64,000 nucleotides of DNA, taken from contig NW_026515406.1 in assembly GCF_014898815.1 (NCBI RefSeq), positions 682,001 through 746,000 on the forward strand, read 5' to 3'. The notes beneath the pieces were generated by a model. It ran no database searches, was not told the origin of the DNA, and saw only the letters and a program-made list of their open reading frames with translations. Positions within the stretch are counted from its first letter, which is position 1; each line of letters begins with the position of its first letter. This DNA is from Panonychus citri. Lineage: Eukaryota > Arthropoda > Arachnida > Trombidiformes > Tetranychidae. Below, one piece after another: positions 14,224 to 25,743 of this stretch. The position numbers and the translations under genes were made by a program.

Positions 14224-14863
14224 AATTATCTAGACAATTGTTTCTTCTCCAATTAACAATCAAGTAGAAAAATGGACAATTAATTAGGTAAAAATTAAGA
14301 GAAACAATCAGGTAAATAAAATTGTTTTTCTTTTCCAAATAAATGGTCAGGTAACTTGTTACTTGGACCCACCCATAGGATAGCAACAAACAGGTAACTT
14401 GATGGTTTACAAAGTAACCAACAACAAAACGAGATTAAATTTAACTAATTTAATACACAATTAAAGAAAACAATCAACTCTTGCTAACGAATTGAAATGT
14501 TTTCCATTGGTTGTGAGAACTGTAATGAGTGGAGATTATTGATTGTGATGGAGGATTAATTTTCTTTTGATTGGTGAATTACTAAATAAGATTTGCGTTA
14601 ATTTCGTCCTAATTGTGGAAATTTACAGAGAAAAAGAAGATTAAATTCAAAATTGAAATTTGATTGTTGATAGAAAGAGGGAAATATACAATAAAAATGT
14701 AGTTAATCAGTAAATTCTAATGAATGTGAAATTGAATCTTCTCACTTAATTGTTGGTTAAAGTAAGAGAATAGTTTGTATCCATCAAAGGGGGCGGTTTA
14801 TTTTTTACTATTTCTTTGATTAGGATTAAATTTAATTCAGTTAATTTAATAGCTTTTGTTTAG
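14224..14863. other. Intergenic region between DUF704x gene and MRI1
   Basis: AT-rich DNA between the 5' end of the DUF704x gene and the 3' end of MRI1. I see no coding sequence. It should hold the DUF704x promoter and the MRI1 3' UTR. Confidence 0.5.
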
Positions 14864-15967
14864 TTATTTGGTGTAAATGGATTTGTAGTGTTTCGCTAAC
14901 TCGGAAGCGTTGAAAACACCATTTTCTGTTATATATCCGGTTATAAATTCACTTGGTGTTATATCAAATGACGGATTCCAACAGGAGACTTCAGGTGGAG
15001 CGATAAATTGACCGTTAATCATTTTGACCTCATCTTGGGATCTTTCCTCGACTGGTATTTCTTTGCCATTTATCGTGATAGGGTCAAAGGTTGACAGAGG
15101 AAGAGCAATAAAAAAAGGGACCTTATGATGTTTGGAGATTACAGAGATTTGATAAGTTCCAATTTTATTTGCAGTGTCGCCATTTTGAACCACTCGATCA
15201 GCACCAACAACAACAGCGTCAATTTTACGGGTTGACATTAGAGCGGCAACCATATTGTCACAAATCAGTTTACATGGAATTTTCTCTTTAACCAATTCAA
15301 ATGCAGTTAATCGAGCTCCTTGATTGTAGGGCCGAGTCTCGGTGAAATAAACCATTTCCAATTTATCGGCCTCATGAAGAGCTCTAATTACTCCGAGAGC
15401 AGTTCCATAACCAGCAGTTGCTAAACTGCCAGTGTTACAATGGGTTAGGACCTTTAGTTTATAATCATCAGTCATCAAATTAGCGATGAAATGATCAGCA
15501 CCAAATTTACCAATAGATCGATTAACTCTAATATCCTCGTTCAAAAGGTCTGCACTGTAATCGCCAATTTTACCAATCAAATTTTCAATAGTAACATTAG
15601 GATTTTTGGACATGTCGCTAACAAATTGTCGCAATTTTTCACATTCATTTCGAAGGTTAATTGCTGTTGGTCGAGCTTCACACAGTAATTGGCATGTTTT
15701 ATTCAAATATCTTTGTAAACCATCAACAGTTAATCCAGACAATTTACCCTGGTTGATCAATTTCTCTGGATCAGTTAATTCAACAGCTATAGACAAAATC
15801 CCAACCATAGCAATACAAGGAGCACCTCGAACCAGCATGTCTTTAATTGCATTGAAACCATCTTCAACACAATTAATATCAACATATATCTCGATTAAGG
15901 GTAATTTCCTTTGGTCAAGAATCTTTAATTTATCACGAGTATAAATGATACTGTTCATATTGGTCAT
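14864..15967 (-). CDS. MRI1: Methylthioribose-1-phosphate isomerase
   Basis: Single-exon gene of 367 residues, close to the usual eukaryotic length. The enzyme converts 5-methylthioribose-1-phosphate to the ribulose form in the methionine salvage pathway. The eIF2B-like fold signatures are present: MLVRGAPCIAMVG near the N-terminus, THCNTGSLATAGYGTALG with the catalytic Cys (about 177), and VVVGADRVVQNGDTANKIGT with the catalytic Asp (about 257). The ATG at 15967 is chosen as the first in frame; a second at 15958 is possible. The promoter is head to head with what was once SEC13. A truncated copy is at 24917-25389. Confidence 0.96.
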   Translation of the reverse strand: MTNMNSIIYTRDKLKILDQRKLPLIEIYVDINCVEDGFNAIKDMLVRGAPCIAMVGILSIAVELTDPEKLINQGKLSGLTVDGLQRYLNKTCQLLCEARPTAINLRNECEKLRQFVSDMSKNPNVTIENLIGKIGDYSADLLNEDIRVNRSIGKFGADHFIANLMTDDYKLKVLTHCNTGSLATAGYGTALGVIRALHEADKLEMVYFTETRPYNQGARLTAFELVKEKIPCKLICDNMVAALMSTRKIDAVVVGADRVVQNGDTANKIGTYQISVISKHHKVPFFIALPLSTFDPITINGKEIPVEERSQDEVKMINGQFIAPPEVSCWNPSFDITPSEFITGYITENGVFNASELAKHYKSIYTK

Positions 15968-16588
15968 CAAATAACAAGTACAATTGTTTGGATGGTGAAG
16001 AAAATGTTTGACAATCCAAAAAATGGTTCAATTTCACTAACCAATCGATTAAACTGAAACAAAGAATCTCAATCAAGTACTAATTAGTGATCTATTTGTT
16101 TTAGATTAAGTGAATATCTTGATATAATCACAAGAACAGAAAAAACTAATTAATCAACAAGATGAGAAAATGTTATCACAAAAAGTAAATAAGAACAGCA
16201 ACTGAATATGGAAGAGAAAATATTTAACTTTGATTAGAATAGAAGAAAATTTAAAGTGTCAATTCATCAAATTCTTCCGAACTTATTAAAAATTGATCAC
16301 ATTAATTGAATTAAATGTAAGAAATTAGAAAAAGATTTTAAATCAACTTCATGTTAATTGTTTTCCATTTTGTTTATGTTACACATTAGAAAAGAAAATT
16401 TTTTATTCTTCTCTCATTCATAGTTGGCGGGTTTACTTTTTTTCTCTTTGATGAGCCAATCAGAAGGACTCTCGATGGAGACAGATGATTGTGAGAAATT
16501 GAATTGTAAACGTTTGTTGATTGTTTTCAATGTTTTATTGTTAATTGTTGACTGATTTTAATTATTATTTTCTTTTTTGTTAATTGAT
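15968..16588. other. MRI1 upstream region (copy 1 of a shared promoter)
   Basis: Non-coding DNA upstream of MRI1. Its right half (about 16280-16588) matches the SEC13 upstream region at about 25432-25705. Copy 2 lacks a stretch of roughly 40 bp present here (from about 16320), with a short ATGT shared at the join. Confidence 0.7.
16424..16463. promoter_or_regulatory. Bidirectional promoter core: TTGGCGGG and CCAAT box
   Basis: Contains TTGGCGGG (16424-16431, E2F-like) and AGCCAATCAG (16454-16463, a strong NF-Y CCAAT box). The same pair recurs at 25538-25577 in the second copy. Position between MRI1 (-) and SEC13 (+) suggests one promoter serving both genes before the duplication. Confidence 0.6.
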
Positions 16589-16680
16589 CAATGGGCACCT
16601 AAAGAATATGGGTTAATGTTGGCTGCTGCTTCTTCAGATGGAGCTGTTAGTTTAATCTTTAATTCAGGTATGGATTGAGT
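16589..16680 (+). pseudogene. SEC13 remnant (copy 1)
   Basis: These 92 bases match 26075-26166 of the intact SEC13 gene: the end of its first exon (WAPKEYGLMLAAASSDG), the intron donor and the first intron bases. Everything from just upstream of the start codon to codon about 110 is missing, so the promoter sequence is joined directly to mid-exon. The match stops after GATTGAGT. It cannot encode a functional SEC13. Confidence 0.92.
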
Positions 16681-17038
16681 CAAAAATATCCCTTCCAGAG
16701 TCAATGTCTCTAAAATGTTGGGATTTGTTGTTGATTAATCATTTTAATTGTTAATTGTCTCTGTAGCTGTTGGTTAAGATAATTAAAGATAATCGATAGA
16801 ATCTGAATCAGAAATGTAAATAATTGATATAATTTAAAATGATTTTATTAAAACAAAAAATGAGTTAACGTTTTTTTAATATATCACAGACTTGTATAAA
16901 TTTCTACTATTTATTGTAATAATTAGCTAATTATTATGATAATTATCATCATAATATCTTAACCTTGTTTTCCATTGACGATGATTTAGTTTTCCATCAT
17001 TTGTGCCAGACAACAATTGATTGTGGATTTGTGATCAA
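16681..17038. other. Intergenic region 3' of alpha-mannosidase II
   Basis: AT-rich, no coding sequence seen. It separates the end of duplication copy 1 from the stop codon of the mannosidase gene. Confidence 0.45.
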
Positions 17039-20000
17039 TTATTTTAATTTAAGTGATAAAACAGCAAAATCCATTTGTTCCAATTGTATTGGATAACTGG
17101 AAATGTTTAAATTTGATTGTAATACTTGATTTAATGAGAGACTCATTGTGGACATTGTTGGTTGAATTGAATTAAAAATATTCCTTGAAAGATGAGGGAG
17201 CAAAGTAAATGGATGAGATGATGGACAGGTAGATTCACAGGTAGAACCAAAACGATGGAGAAAAAGATAAAAGTCATTTTGAGTGTTTAAATCACTTCGG
17301 AAATTGAGAAGATGAACATCACAGGGTAAAGGTGATGACATAAATTGTAACGATCCTTGATTACTGGAAGATCCACTTTGCATAAGAAAAGGTTCATTGA
17401 GTAATTTGGTCAACTCTTGATGGACATGAGACGTTGGCTTAAGGGGATTGAGACCACGATTTTCAATTGAAACTCTAAAACGTTCACGAGTCCGTCGATG
17501 GTCAGTTATACCTTGACCAACACCTCGATTATCATCTTGAACCAACCGACGATCCAGAAAGACATCAATTAAACCTGCATGTTGACTGGTCACCCTAAGG
17601 GTTGAGCAGAAAGGACATTCAATCGAGTCCAAGAATCTTCTATGTACATTAGACTAGCCATTGGATAAACATTTCCTTGAACGGGAAGTTTTTCAAACCA
17701 TTTACGTTTAACCATCTAAATGAACAAGTTAATAAAAGATTAATTAGAATAGTAAAACAATAGTTTTTCGTCAAGTAATTTACCTGGAAACCATTTAAAT
17801 CAGTGTAAAATGTATTATCACTTTGAATGTCAGAAAAAAATCTTAATAAAAGCTCCTTATTGTCAAAAGAACCTCCTGCCTTGACCATATGAAATTCATT
17901 TTCAATCTCAAAATAAGGTTTTCCTCTGGTTAAGGTGATTGTATGTTGTAATTTTAATGAATTGTCAATTATAATCTCCATCCGACTGACCAAAGGACCA
18001 TCAGTTATACGTATGGAAGGTTTTGAATAAGCCATGTCTTGAGCTTCAGCTGAGTCAGGTAGGAAAAGGTAAGCACCACTTTTTTCAACCTTTTTCCCAC
18101 CAGGTCGAGTACCGTAGGTCATAAATTTTAATCTAAGGTCAATCGTTTTAAAAAAGTCACCTTGATGTAAGATCACTTTACGTAGCATACCATCAGCTCC
18201 GTTAAAGATCAATTTGATCCCTTCCATTTCTAATTCCATGGCGGCTGGAGGTGATTTAGATGTCGATTCACCAGGAAAATTGAATAAATAAGATGAACTC
18301 ATTTGATAACTAGAGTTGGTGTCTAATGGATTAATTTCAACAGTATATTGGTTCAGAGAAACTGGACCTAATTCGGCAATGAAACAAGCTTCAACTACAT
18401 CATCTCGAATAGTTTTATAGTCCCAGGCTAAATTGACTTGAACCTCTTCGACCATTTTACCATTGTGATCACGAATTATCCAATTAGTCACATTTTTAGG
18501 TACAAAGAGACAAATTAACTCTTGTCTTTCCATACCAAGGGAATTGTAAACAACAACATGTCTATGAGATACGAGAAAAAAAAAATTAGATGAAAACAAA
18601 AAGTTAGAGCAAATCAATTGGGAAACGAATTAAAAAAAGTCTTTTGTTTACCTTCGAGTTGATTGTTTGGTTAATTGTATCACATCTTTTATGGGTAATA
18701 ATAAATTATGATTTGGAAAGAGATCAATCATTGTTAATGGCACAGAATTTTGATCATTTGAAGAAAGATGTAAAAGATAAAAGCTCATGGTGCTAATTAT
18801 GTCTTGGCAATTTTGAAGAGAGGTTATCATCCTATTTGAAGAAGAAAAATAATTTTGATTAGTTTAAATCCAATTGATGAGAGCTTTCAATTTAAAAGTA
18901 AAGTTAATCACCTAAAACCATAATCATTGACAACAGGATCTTTTGCTGTACCTGTTATACCATCATGATGTTGGAAAATAGCTAAATTGGTTCGTGCAAC
19001 ATTTAAGGCATTTGATAATCTTAACTTAACAGTCGAATCAATTTCCGATATAATTGAACCAATTGAAAATATTATCTCAGCTGCTCGAACGTAACTTTCT
19101 AGGATACGATCTAAACGTTTAAAATAGGGTCGAGTTGTATAATAACCACTCCAATAGTTGTCATCACGATCAGCGTAGGTAAAAAAGTCACCACTCAAAG
19201 CGGGCATATCATTGAGGTCGAAAGATTCAAAATAATCAGAAAGAGTTCCCCACTTAATCTGTTATTAAATTCAAGGAAAAATTGGAACATAATTAGAAAT
19301 GGAAATTTGATTCGATTGTTTCTATCCATCTTTCTCTCTCTCTATTATTTACTTCAATATTCCAATCCTTTCGTGAGTTCATGTAATCGAATAACTTTTG
19401 ATAATTGTTCATTTGATTGTCCCATTCAATTAATTTGTCAAAACGAAAATCATCCCCTAAATTAAATAGATATAGAATAGAAAATAATTAGTCGATTGAA
19501 TTTATGTAAATTTACGAAATCTTACCCAGTGGAACTAGTAAAGAATTTTTTCTGTACAAAGTTGCCTTTTTTCGATATTGTTCAGCTAAAAGTGTCGCTC
19601 GAGTGGCAACATTTTGATCGGTTATTCGTTGAGGAGGAACCTTCCATGGACAATTTAATCGACTTGGTGGTAACCTTTTGAAGTCGAATTGACAGCAAAC
19701 CTTAGGATCAGGTCCACAAGTATGAGGAACATCGTAAGAATAGAAAGGTTCAATATGGCAAAAGATATCATCTTTAGGAGGTTTATTCGCTTCCCAGAAT
19801 TGTCTCCATTTAAATTCGAGTAAATTTTGCTGAGCAAGATATTTTTTCACCGAATAGTGGACTCGTTGAATGACCATTCCCTTAAGACCCATTTTCTTTA
19901 ATAAAAAAGCCATAGTAGGAGAAAGTCCAAAAGGATCAATAGCCCAACCATATCGAGGTTTATAATTTAAAACGTTTCTCAACCATTCATGACCATCAAC

Positions 20001-20905
20001 CATTTGCGATATCATTGCAAAATAATGTGTATTGGCTTCATCATTCATAACCCAACCACCGGTGACGATTTCCAATTGACCATTGTCCAGGAGAGTTTTA
20101 ATTGCTTCCTTACTATCTTCACTTTTAAGGGTGTCCCACCAAGCGGCAAAGAAACTTGTCTCAGCCCAGATGAAGGAAAGATTTGGATTGTCAACCAATT
20201 TACGTAATATATTGTTCAATATATGGCGGGTATGATCTCGAAGGTATTGATCAAAGGTTTTTAACCAACCAGGATCACAGTGTGAATGTGGCACCACGAA
20301 AATTTTCAATTTATTTTCATCACTCCAACGAGATGAATTTATCTTAATATCCCAACCCTGTTTCCAAACACCACCATTAGTATTTTCAAAGTCATTTGAT
20401 TGATACAATTTTTCCATGGTTAAATTTAAATTGCTCTTGTAATTACTTTCCTCTTCTGTATAAAAAAATAACAAACAGAGATAATCATTTAGTATGAAAA
20501 CAATCAGTATAATGAACAACTATTAATATAAATCGTGCTCAAGAAGAAATGATTTATTGATTGTTGAGAGAAAAAATTACCTGATTCTTTTTCACAATAT
20601 TTAAATGGTAGAAGCATTTTTTGATCTGGATTTCGATAAAATTTCATATGAAGCGATTTGGAAACTTGTTCAATATTAGAACGAATATCGTCCAAAAGAA
20701 TACGATTCTCTTTGAGGCCACCTTCCAATTCATGTAGTCGAACTTGTATCTCATTGGTAAGGCGATAATTAGATTGTAATCGATCCTTTTCTTGGACATC
20801 ATGGAATAAAAATAAATAATAAAATGATCCACTTAGAAAAATCAATCCCATTAACCAAGATACATAGAGAAATTTAGATCTCTTCCTGAAAATCCTTAAC
20901 ATCAT
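17039..20905 (-). CDS. MAN2A: Golgi alpha-mannosidase II (one-base frameshift in last exon)
   Basis: Seven exons: 20905-20581, 20455-19526, 19456-19353, 19258-18912, 18831-18652, 18561-17784 and 17715-17039, about 1,113 codons, the usual family length. It is a type II Golgi membrane enzyme that trims mannose from N-glycans. An N-terminal signal anchor (about residues 13-34) and a coiled stem precede the GH38 domain. HSHCDPGW (about 165-172) binds zinc and WAIDPFGLSP holds the nucleophile Asp (about 282); FQHHDGITGTAK is also conserved. In the last exon the frame ending LNVLSAQPLG meets TGA, and VTSQHAGLIDVFLDRR continues one frame over, so one base is missing near 17593-17595. Everything else is intact; this is either a sequencing error or a recent disabling mutation. 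Confidence 0.93.
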
Positions 20906-21729
20906 TGTCGATGATTGGTAAATCCAGTTGGATAATTGCTTGTGATTATTATTGATTAAGAGGCTAGAAGATTGAAATGAGAAAAGAAAAGAAAATCATA
21001 AGTTAATACAGAATAGGAACTGAGATTTCAATGAATATTGATCGATACTCATTAGAGGAAAAGGAAATTGAATTGTGTTAATAAACTAGAGGAAACAATA
21101 GGAAATGATTGACACAAGAATGAATGTTAATCAATCTTGTTAGAGTTCATCTAATGAAGCTTAATTATGGTTAAGAATGTCACAATTGAGGTGCAACAAA
21201 AACGATAATGCAAAATAAAAGGTAAGATTATCTGTTTGATTGTTGATAATAGTAACAGTTAATTGTTAACATTAATGAATAGTGAAGTGTAATATTAATA
21301 GTAAAAGTTAAAAATAATTTGATTGAGTTAAATGGAAAAAAACATTAAGCTTAATCGTACAATTAATCCTTAATATGGAAACAATCACCACAATTTTGTA
21401 AACACTTTCAATCATTAAGTTATTCCAATGTTGATAAAATACGAAAAAATAGATTGTACAAGAAAATTGATGATGATGGTTTTTGATTTAAACACTAAGG
21501 TTATCATTAAATTAACATGTTATTTTGTAAGCTGGTAATTAGTTAACTGATATTCAACATTATGTTGATGATGATCAAAGGTGACCTGATGTTCACATAA
21601 ATTGTTGCCTGTGAATGTTTTTGGTAAATGAATAGTATTTGTAACAGTAATGATAAGTATAACAGTATCCAAAGGAGGAGTGGATGATGAGGAGATCAAA
21701 ATTAATCCAATTGATTGAGAACTAAATCT

Positions 21730-21764
<35 letters not shown>

Positions 21765-23773
21765 TGAAAAAAGAGACAAGCTAAGACACGACGAAGATGT
21801 TAAAGATAAAATGTCTATGGAAACTGATTGTTGGTTATTAACAGATTAGAATACAATTGTCATCAACCACAAATTATCAGAATAGAATAGAACAAATTAG
21901 TAATGAAAAAGAATAGAAAAAAAAACAAGAGAACAGATTGACTATTCTCTCTTACTGTCTATCTTTCTGTCTCATTCCCATTCTCTGTCTATATATTTAT
22001 CAATATAGATTATTAATCACCATGTTGATCAGAATATTTGTCGATCCATAGATATTCAATTTAAATTCAATTCATTACCTAAGAATAGAGACAACAATAG
22101 TTAATAGGGACACAATGAAATCATCAAAGAGTATAAATGATTGAAAGAAAATAGAAAAAAAAACCAACCTTTTGTCTCCTTCTCTTTTTAATCAACTAAA
22201 ATTGTCGTTGAGTTGATTAACTTAATTGTCCTTTTTCTTACTTTCTTTTTATTCTGTTCTAGTCCCATAGTTACATTAACACCACACAAATAGAAGAGTA
22301 AACACAAATGTCCAATTAGTTAATTTAAATGGTAACAATTAGAAAAGATTGAAACAAAAATAAAAGACAAGAAAAAAATACAAAACAAATCACAATTTTG
22401 CCGAAAGGGAAAAAAACATATGATCATTTTTGCTTCTTTTTCGTCGACACAGAAAAAAGAAAGAGAACAAAATGTAGACACAGAAAAAGAAAGTGAATTA
22501 ACTTTTTTTTGGTTACCTGATTTTGGAGCGTAATTGGTAAATTGGTTTGTTAATTTCTTTTGTTAATTGTGATTGTTTTTTATTCTAATTAAGATTTTCT
22601 CTATTTTTAAATAGTGAACCTCCGATGGATTGGACTCCAATCAGTTGACACGAAATTAATTAACTGTGATTAGTTAATTGGTTTTTTCATTTTCTCAAAT
22701 GTTGTTGGTTAATAGGTTCACCTTTTTTTTGTTTACCTTTTTTTCATTAACCTTAAAGGTTTGATTTAATTAATCAACTGGTGTTAATTGTCTGGCGACT
22801 TGTATATCATCTTGTTGATTGTGATTAACTCAGCAAATTAGTTGATACTAATTAACCAACGGATTGTTTAGTATCCATGGAAGATATTTCTGGAAAGTGA
22901 ATATACATTTCAAAAGATTCTCAATTTCATCTTGAATGTCGAAAATTTTGATTACTTGGACTTGATTAATCGACAATTAACAGAATTTGTATATAAATTG
23001 TTGCAGATTTTTTCTTCTATTCGAGTTAAAAATTTAATTGGAAATCACAATTGATTTATTGGAGTTTTTTACACCAAAGGAAATAGATTTGGAAAAGTTT
23101 AACATCAATAACAATTCAAGAAAATACATCAACTAAATTGTGATTAAATTGGTCAATGAAAGCGGTGGTATAACTATAATTAAGATTGAATAACGGATAC
23201 AATTAAGATGATCAACTTCCTATTCTAATTGAAATGATTTTCTCTCACTGGAAAATTAAGGATTTCCAATAATAATTTAGAACCCAATTGTTCAATCTAG
23301 TGATTAAGTTGATTTTTCCCTTTTCCTTGATTTTAATTGTTGTGCTCCAAAGTGATTTATTCCAGTGATTAACTAACAATTAATCAGATGTTTACACTGG
23401 ATGGTTTAATTTTTCATCATTACAATAACAAGATCATAATGTTTAATCATTATCATTAATTCAAGGTAAATTGTGACTTTGTAAACAAAAGTATAAAAAA
23501 TCAAACAATCAGGAGATAAAGTAAATTACATTCTAATTAGATTAATAATTATAATTTATATCAATCAATAGGTTGATTAACTTGGCTTTACCTAGAAGTG
23601 ACTTTCTTATTGACAATTAACATGAAACAATTAGTTTCAATTAAAAGGTTAATCAAATCAAAAAGTCTGAATTCTAAGTGATTAACCTTAATTTGTGTTC
23701 TGATTGTAACGATTGTAGATGTTAATTGTTAGATAGAAAAAGTTAATTAATGAAGATAAATTAGATCAATTAC
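20906..23773. other. Intergenic region with 5' end of mannosidase gene
   Basis: About 2.9 kb with no supported coding sequence. It holds the mannosidase upstream region, a (GA)n tract at 21734-21760 and AT-rich DNA. No similarity to the DNA left of block A in copy 1 was noticed, so the duplication boundary in copy 2 is at 23774. Confidence 0.5.
21734..21760. repeat. (GA)n microsatellite
   Basis: Uninterrupted GA repeat of about 27 bp upstream of the mannosidase gene. Confidence 0.9.
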
Positions 23774-24918
23774 CGATTCAGTCAAAAATCATCAATCAAT
23801 CAATTTAATGTCAAAAGGGTTAACTTGAAATCTTATGCAAAAGCGATTCAAGTAGCTTCTTATCATGGTGCCGATTTAATCGTTTTCCCTGAATCTGGTC
23901 TATTCGGTGCCATTAATCGTACCGTGGCTTCACTTAATTATGAATACATTCCGAACGCTAATGAATCAATCACTCCTTGTATTGATTGGAATGGCCAATC
24001 ATCAATTGATTCCCTGTGTGTCCATTCATTAAGTTGTCTTGCCAGAGGTTTCAAGATTTACGTTGCCGCCATTTTGGGTGAAAAGGTTAATTGTTCACTT
24101 TCAAATGATCCAAATTGTCCAGATCATGGTCACTATTTATTTAACACTCAAATACTTATTGATTCAACGGGAAAATTGATTGCTAAGTATCATAAGTATC
24201 ATCTATTTTTTGAGCCAATTCATAACATTCCCGTTGAACCTGAAGTGGTCACCGTTTCAACCACTTTTGGTAAATTGGGATTTCTTATTTGTTTTGATAT
24301 TAATTACTTACAGCCTGCTTTCAATTTGATTAATAATCAATCGGTTGATACCATTTTATTTGGTGCTCATTGGACTGATGAGCTTCCCTTTCTTAATGCA
24401 CATCGAGTTCAATCAGGCTTTTCAATTGAACAAAATGTCAACCTTTTGGCCTCTGGAATCAATGATTTACCTTTAGGTGCCGTAGGTTCAGGCATCTATC
24501 AAGCTGGAAAAGGTCCAATTGTTTACACTGCTGATATAATGAAAGGAGGATCTAAATTGTTAATTGCTGATTTACCCAAATCAAGACATGAAAATAGATC
24601 AATAGATTCAAGAACTGGATTGGTTAAAATAATTGAACACAATAAGATTGATGAATCAGATCATTTACCTTACAAACCATGGACATTGGAACTTGATTTA
24701 TTTAATTATACCAAATTAACCCAACAATCAGACAATATTGTCTCCTGCAGTGAAAAAATTTGCTGTCAAGTTAATTACTCAATGACAAAATCAAGCTTTC
24801 CAACGACTTACTATCTATTAGTTAAGAGATGGATTCGACCAACAACCAAAATTTGTGAACAATTTTGTGGATTAGTAGCTTACAATTTAACCGATTATGC
24901 TTATATTACAACCCAATT
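23774..24918 (+). pseudogene. Truncated vanin-like copy
   Basis: Near-identical copy of codons 43 to about 424 of the gene at 8954-10438. It lacks the start, the signal peptide and the last roughly 70 codons. The frame is open and all three catalytic residues are present (VFPESGLFG, AKYHKYHLFF, FLICFDI), with two amino-acid changes noted: STPFG to STTFG and SFPMTYY to SFPTTYY. The 3' end runs directly into an inverted MRI1 fragment, so translation would end a few codons later. Without a signal peptide a secreted enzyme is unlikely; a fragment with an open frame is best explained by youth. Confidence 0.9.
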
Positions 24919-25389
24919 ATATATCCGGTTATAAATTCACTTGGTGTTATATCAAATTGACCGTTAATAATTTTGACCTCATCTTGGGATCTTTCCTCGA
25001 CTGGTATTTCTTTGCCATTTATCGTGATAGGGTCAAAGGTTGACAGAGGAAGAGCAATAAAAAAAGGGACCTTATGATGTTTGGAGATTACAGAGATTTG
25101 ATAAGTTCCAATTTTATTTGCAGTGTCGCCATTTTGAACCACTCGATCAGCACCAACAACAACAGCGTCAATTTTACGGGTTGACATTAGAGCGGCAACC
25201 ATATTGTCACAAATCAGTTTACATGGAATTTTCTCTTTAACCAATTCAAATGCAGTTAATCGAGCTCCTTGATTGTAGGGCCGAGTCTCGGTGAAATAAA
25301 CCATTTCCAATTTATCGGCCTCATGAAGAGCTCTAATTACTCCGAGAGCGGTTCCATAACCAGCAGTTGCTAAACTGCCAGTGTTATTG
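24917..25389 (-). pseudogene. Truncated MRI1 copy
   Basis: Matches 14930-15434 of the intact MRI1 gene with very few substitutions. A 48-base in-frame deletion removes the codons between INGQF and DITPSEF. The N-terminal half (about 178 codons, including the catalytic Cys) and the last roughly 22 codons are gone. The catalytic Asp block VVVGADRVVQNGD is kept. The remnant is still open but cannot be active. Immediately upstream, about 25390-25430, is a short piece matching the MRI1 5' flank. Confidence 0.92.
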
Positions 25390-25537
25390 TTACAATTGTT
25401 TGGATGGTGAATCAAATGTTTGACAATTAAGAGTTATTAAGAATTGATCACATTAATTGAATTAAATGTAATTGTTTTCCATTTTGTTTATGTTACACAT
25501 TAGAAAAGAAAATTTTTTATTCTTCTCTCATTCATAG

Positions 25538-25577
25538 TTGGCGGGTTTACTTTTTTTCTCTTTGATGAGCCAATCAG
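25538..25577. promoter_or_regulatory. SEC13 promoter core: TTGGCGGG and CCAAT box (copy 2)
   Basis: TTGGCGGG at 25538-25545 and AGCCAATCAG at 25568-25577, about 170-205 bp upstream of the SEC13 start codon. Same as 16424-16463. Confidence 0.6.
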
Positions 25578-25743
25578 AAGGACTCTCGATGGAGACAGAT
25601 GATTGTGAGAAATTGAATTGTAAACGTTTGTTGATTGTTTTCAATGTTTTATTGTTAATTGTTGACTGATTTTAATTATTATTTTCTTTTTTGTTAATTG
25701 ATTGTGATCTCTATTTTCGATCTATCACCAGTTGCAGTTGAAT

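Noticed and set aside
15491..15944. Open frames antisense to MRI1
   Set aside because: Shadows of a strongly conserved gene on the other strand.
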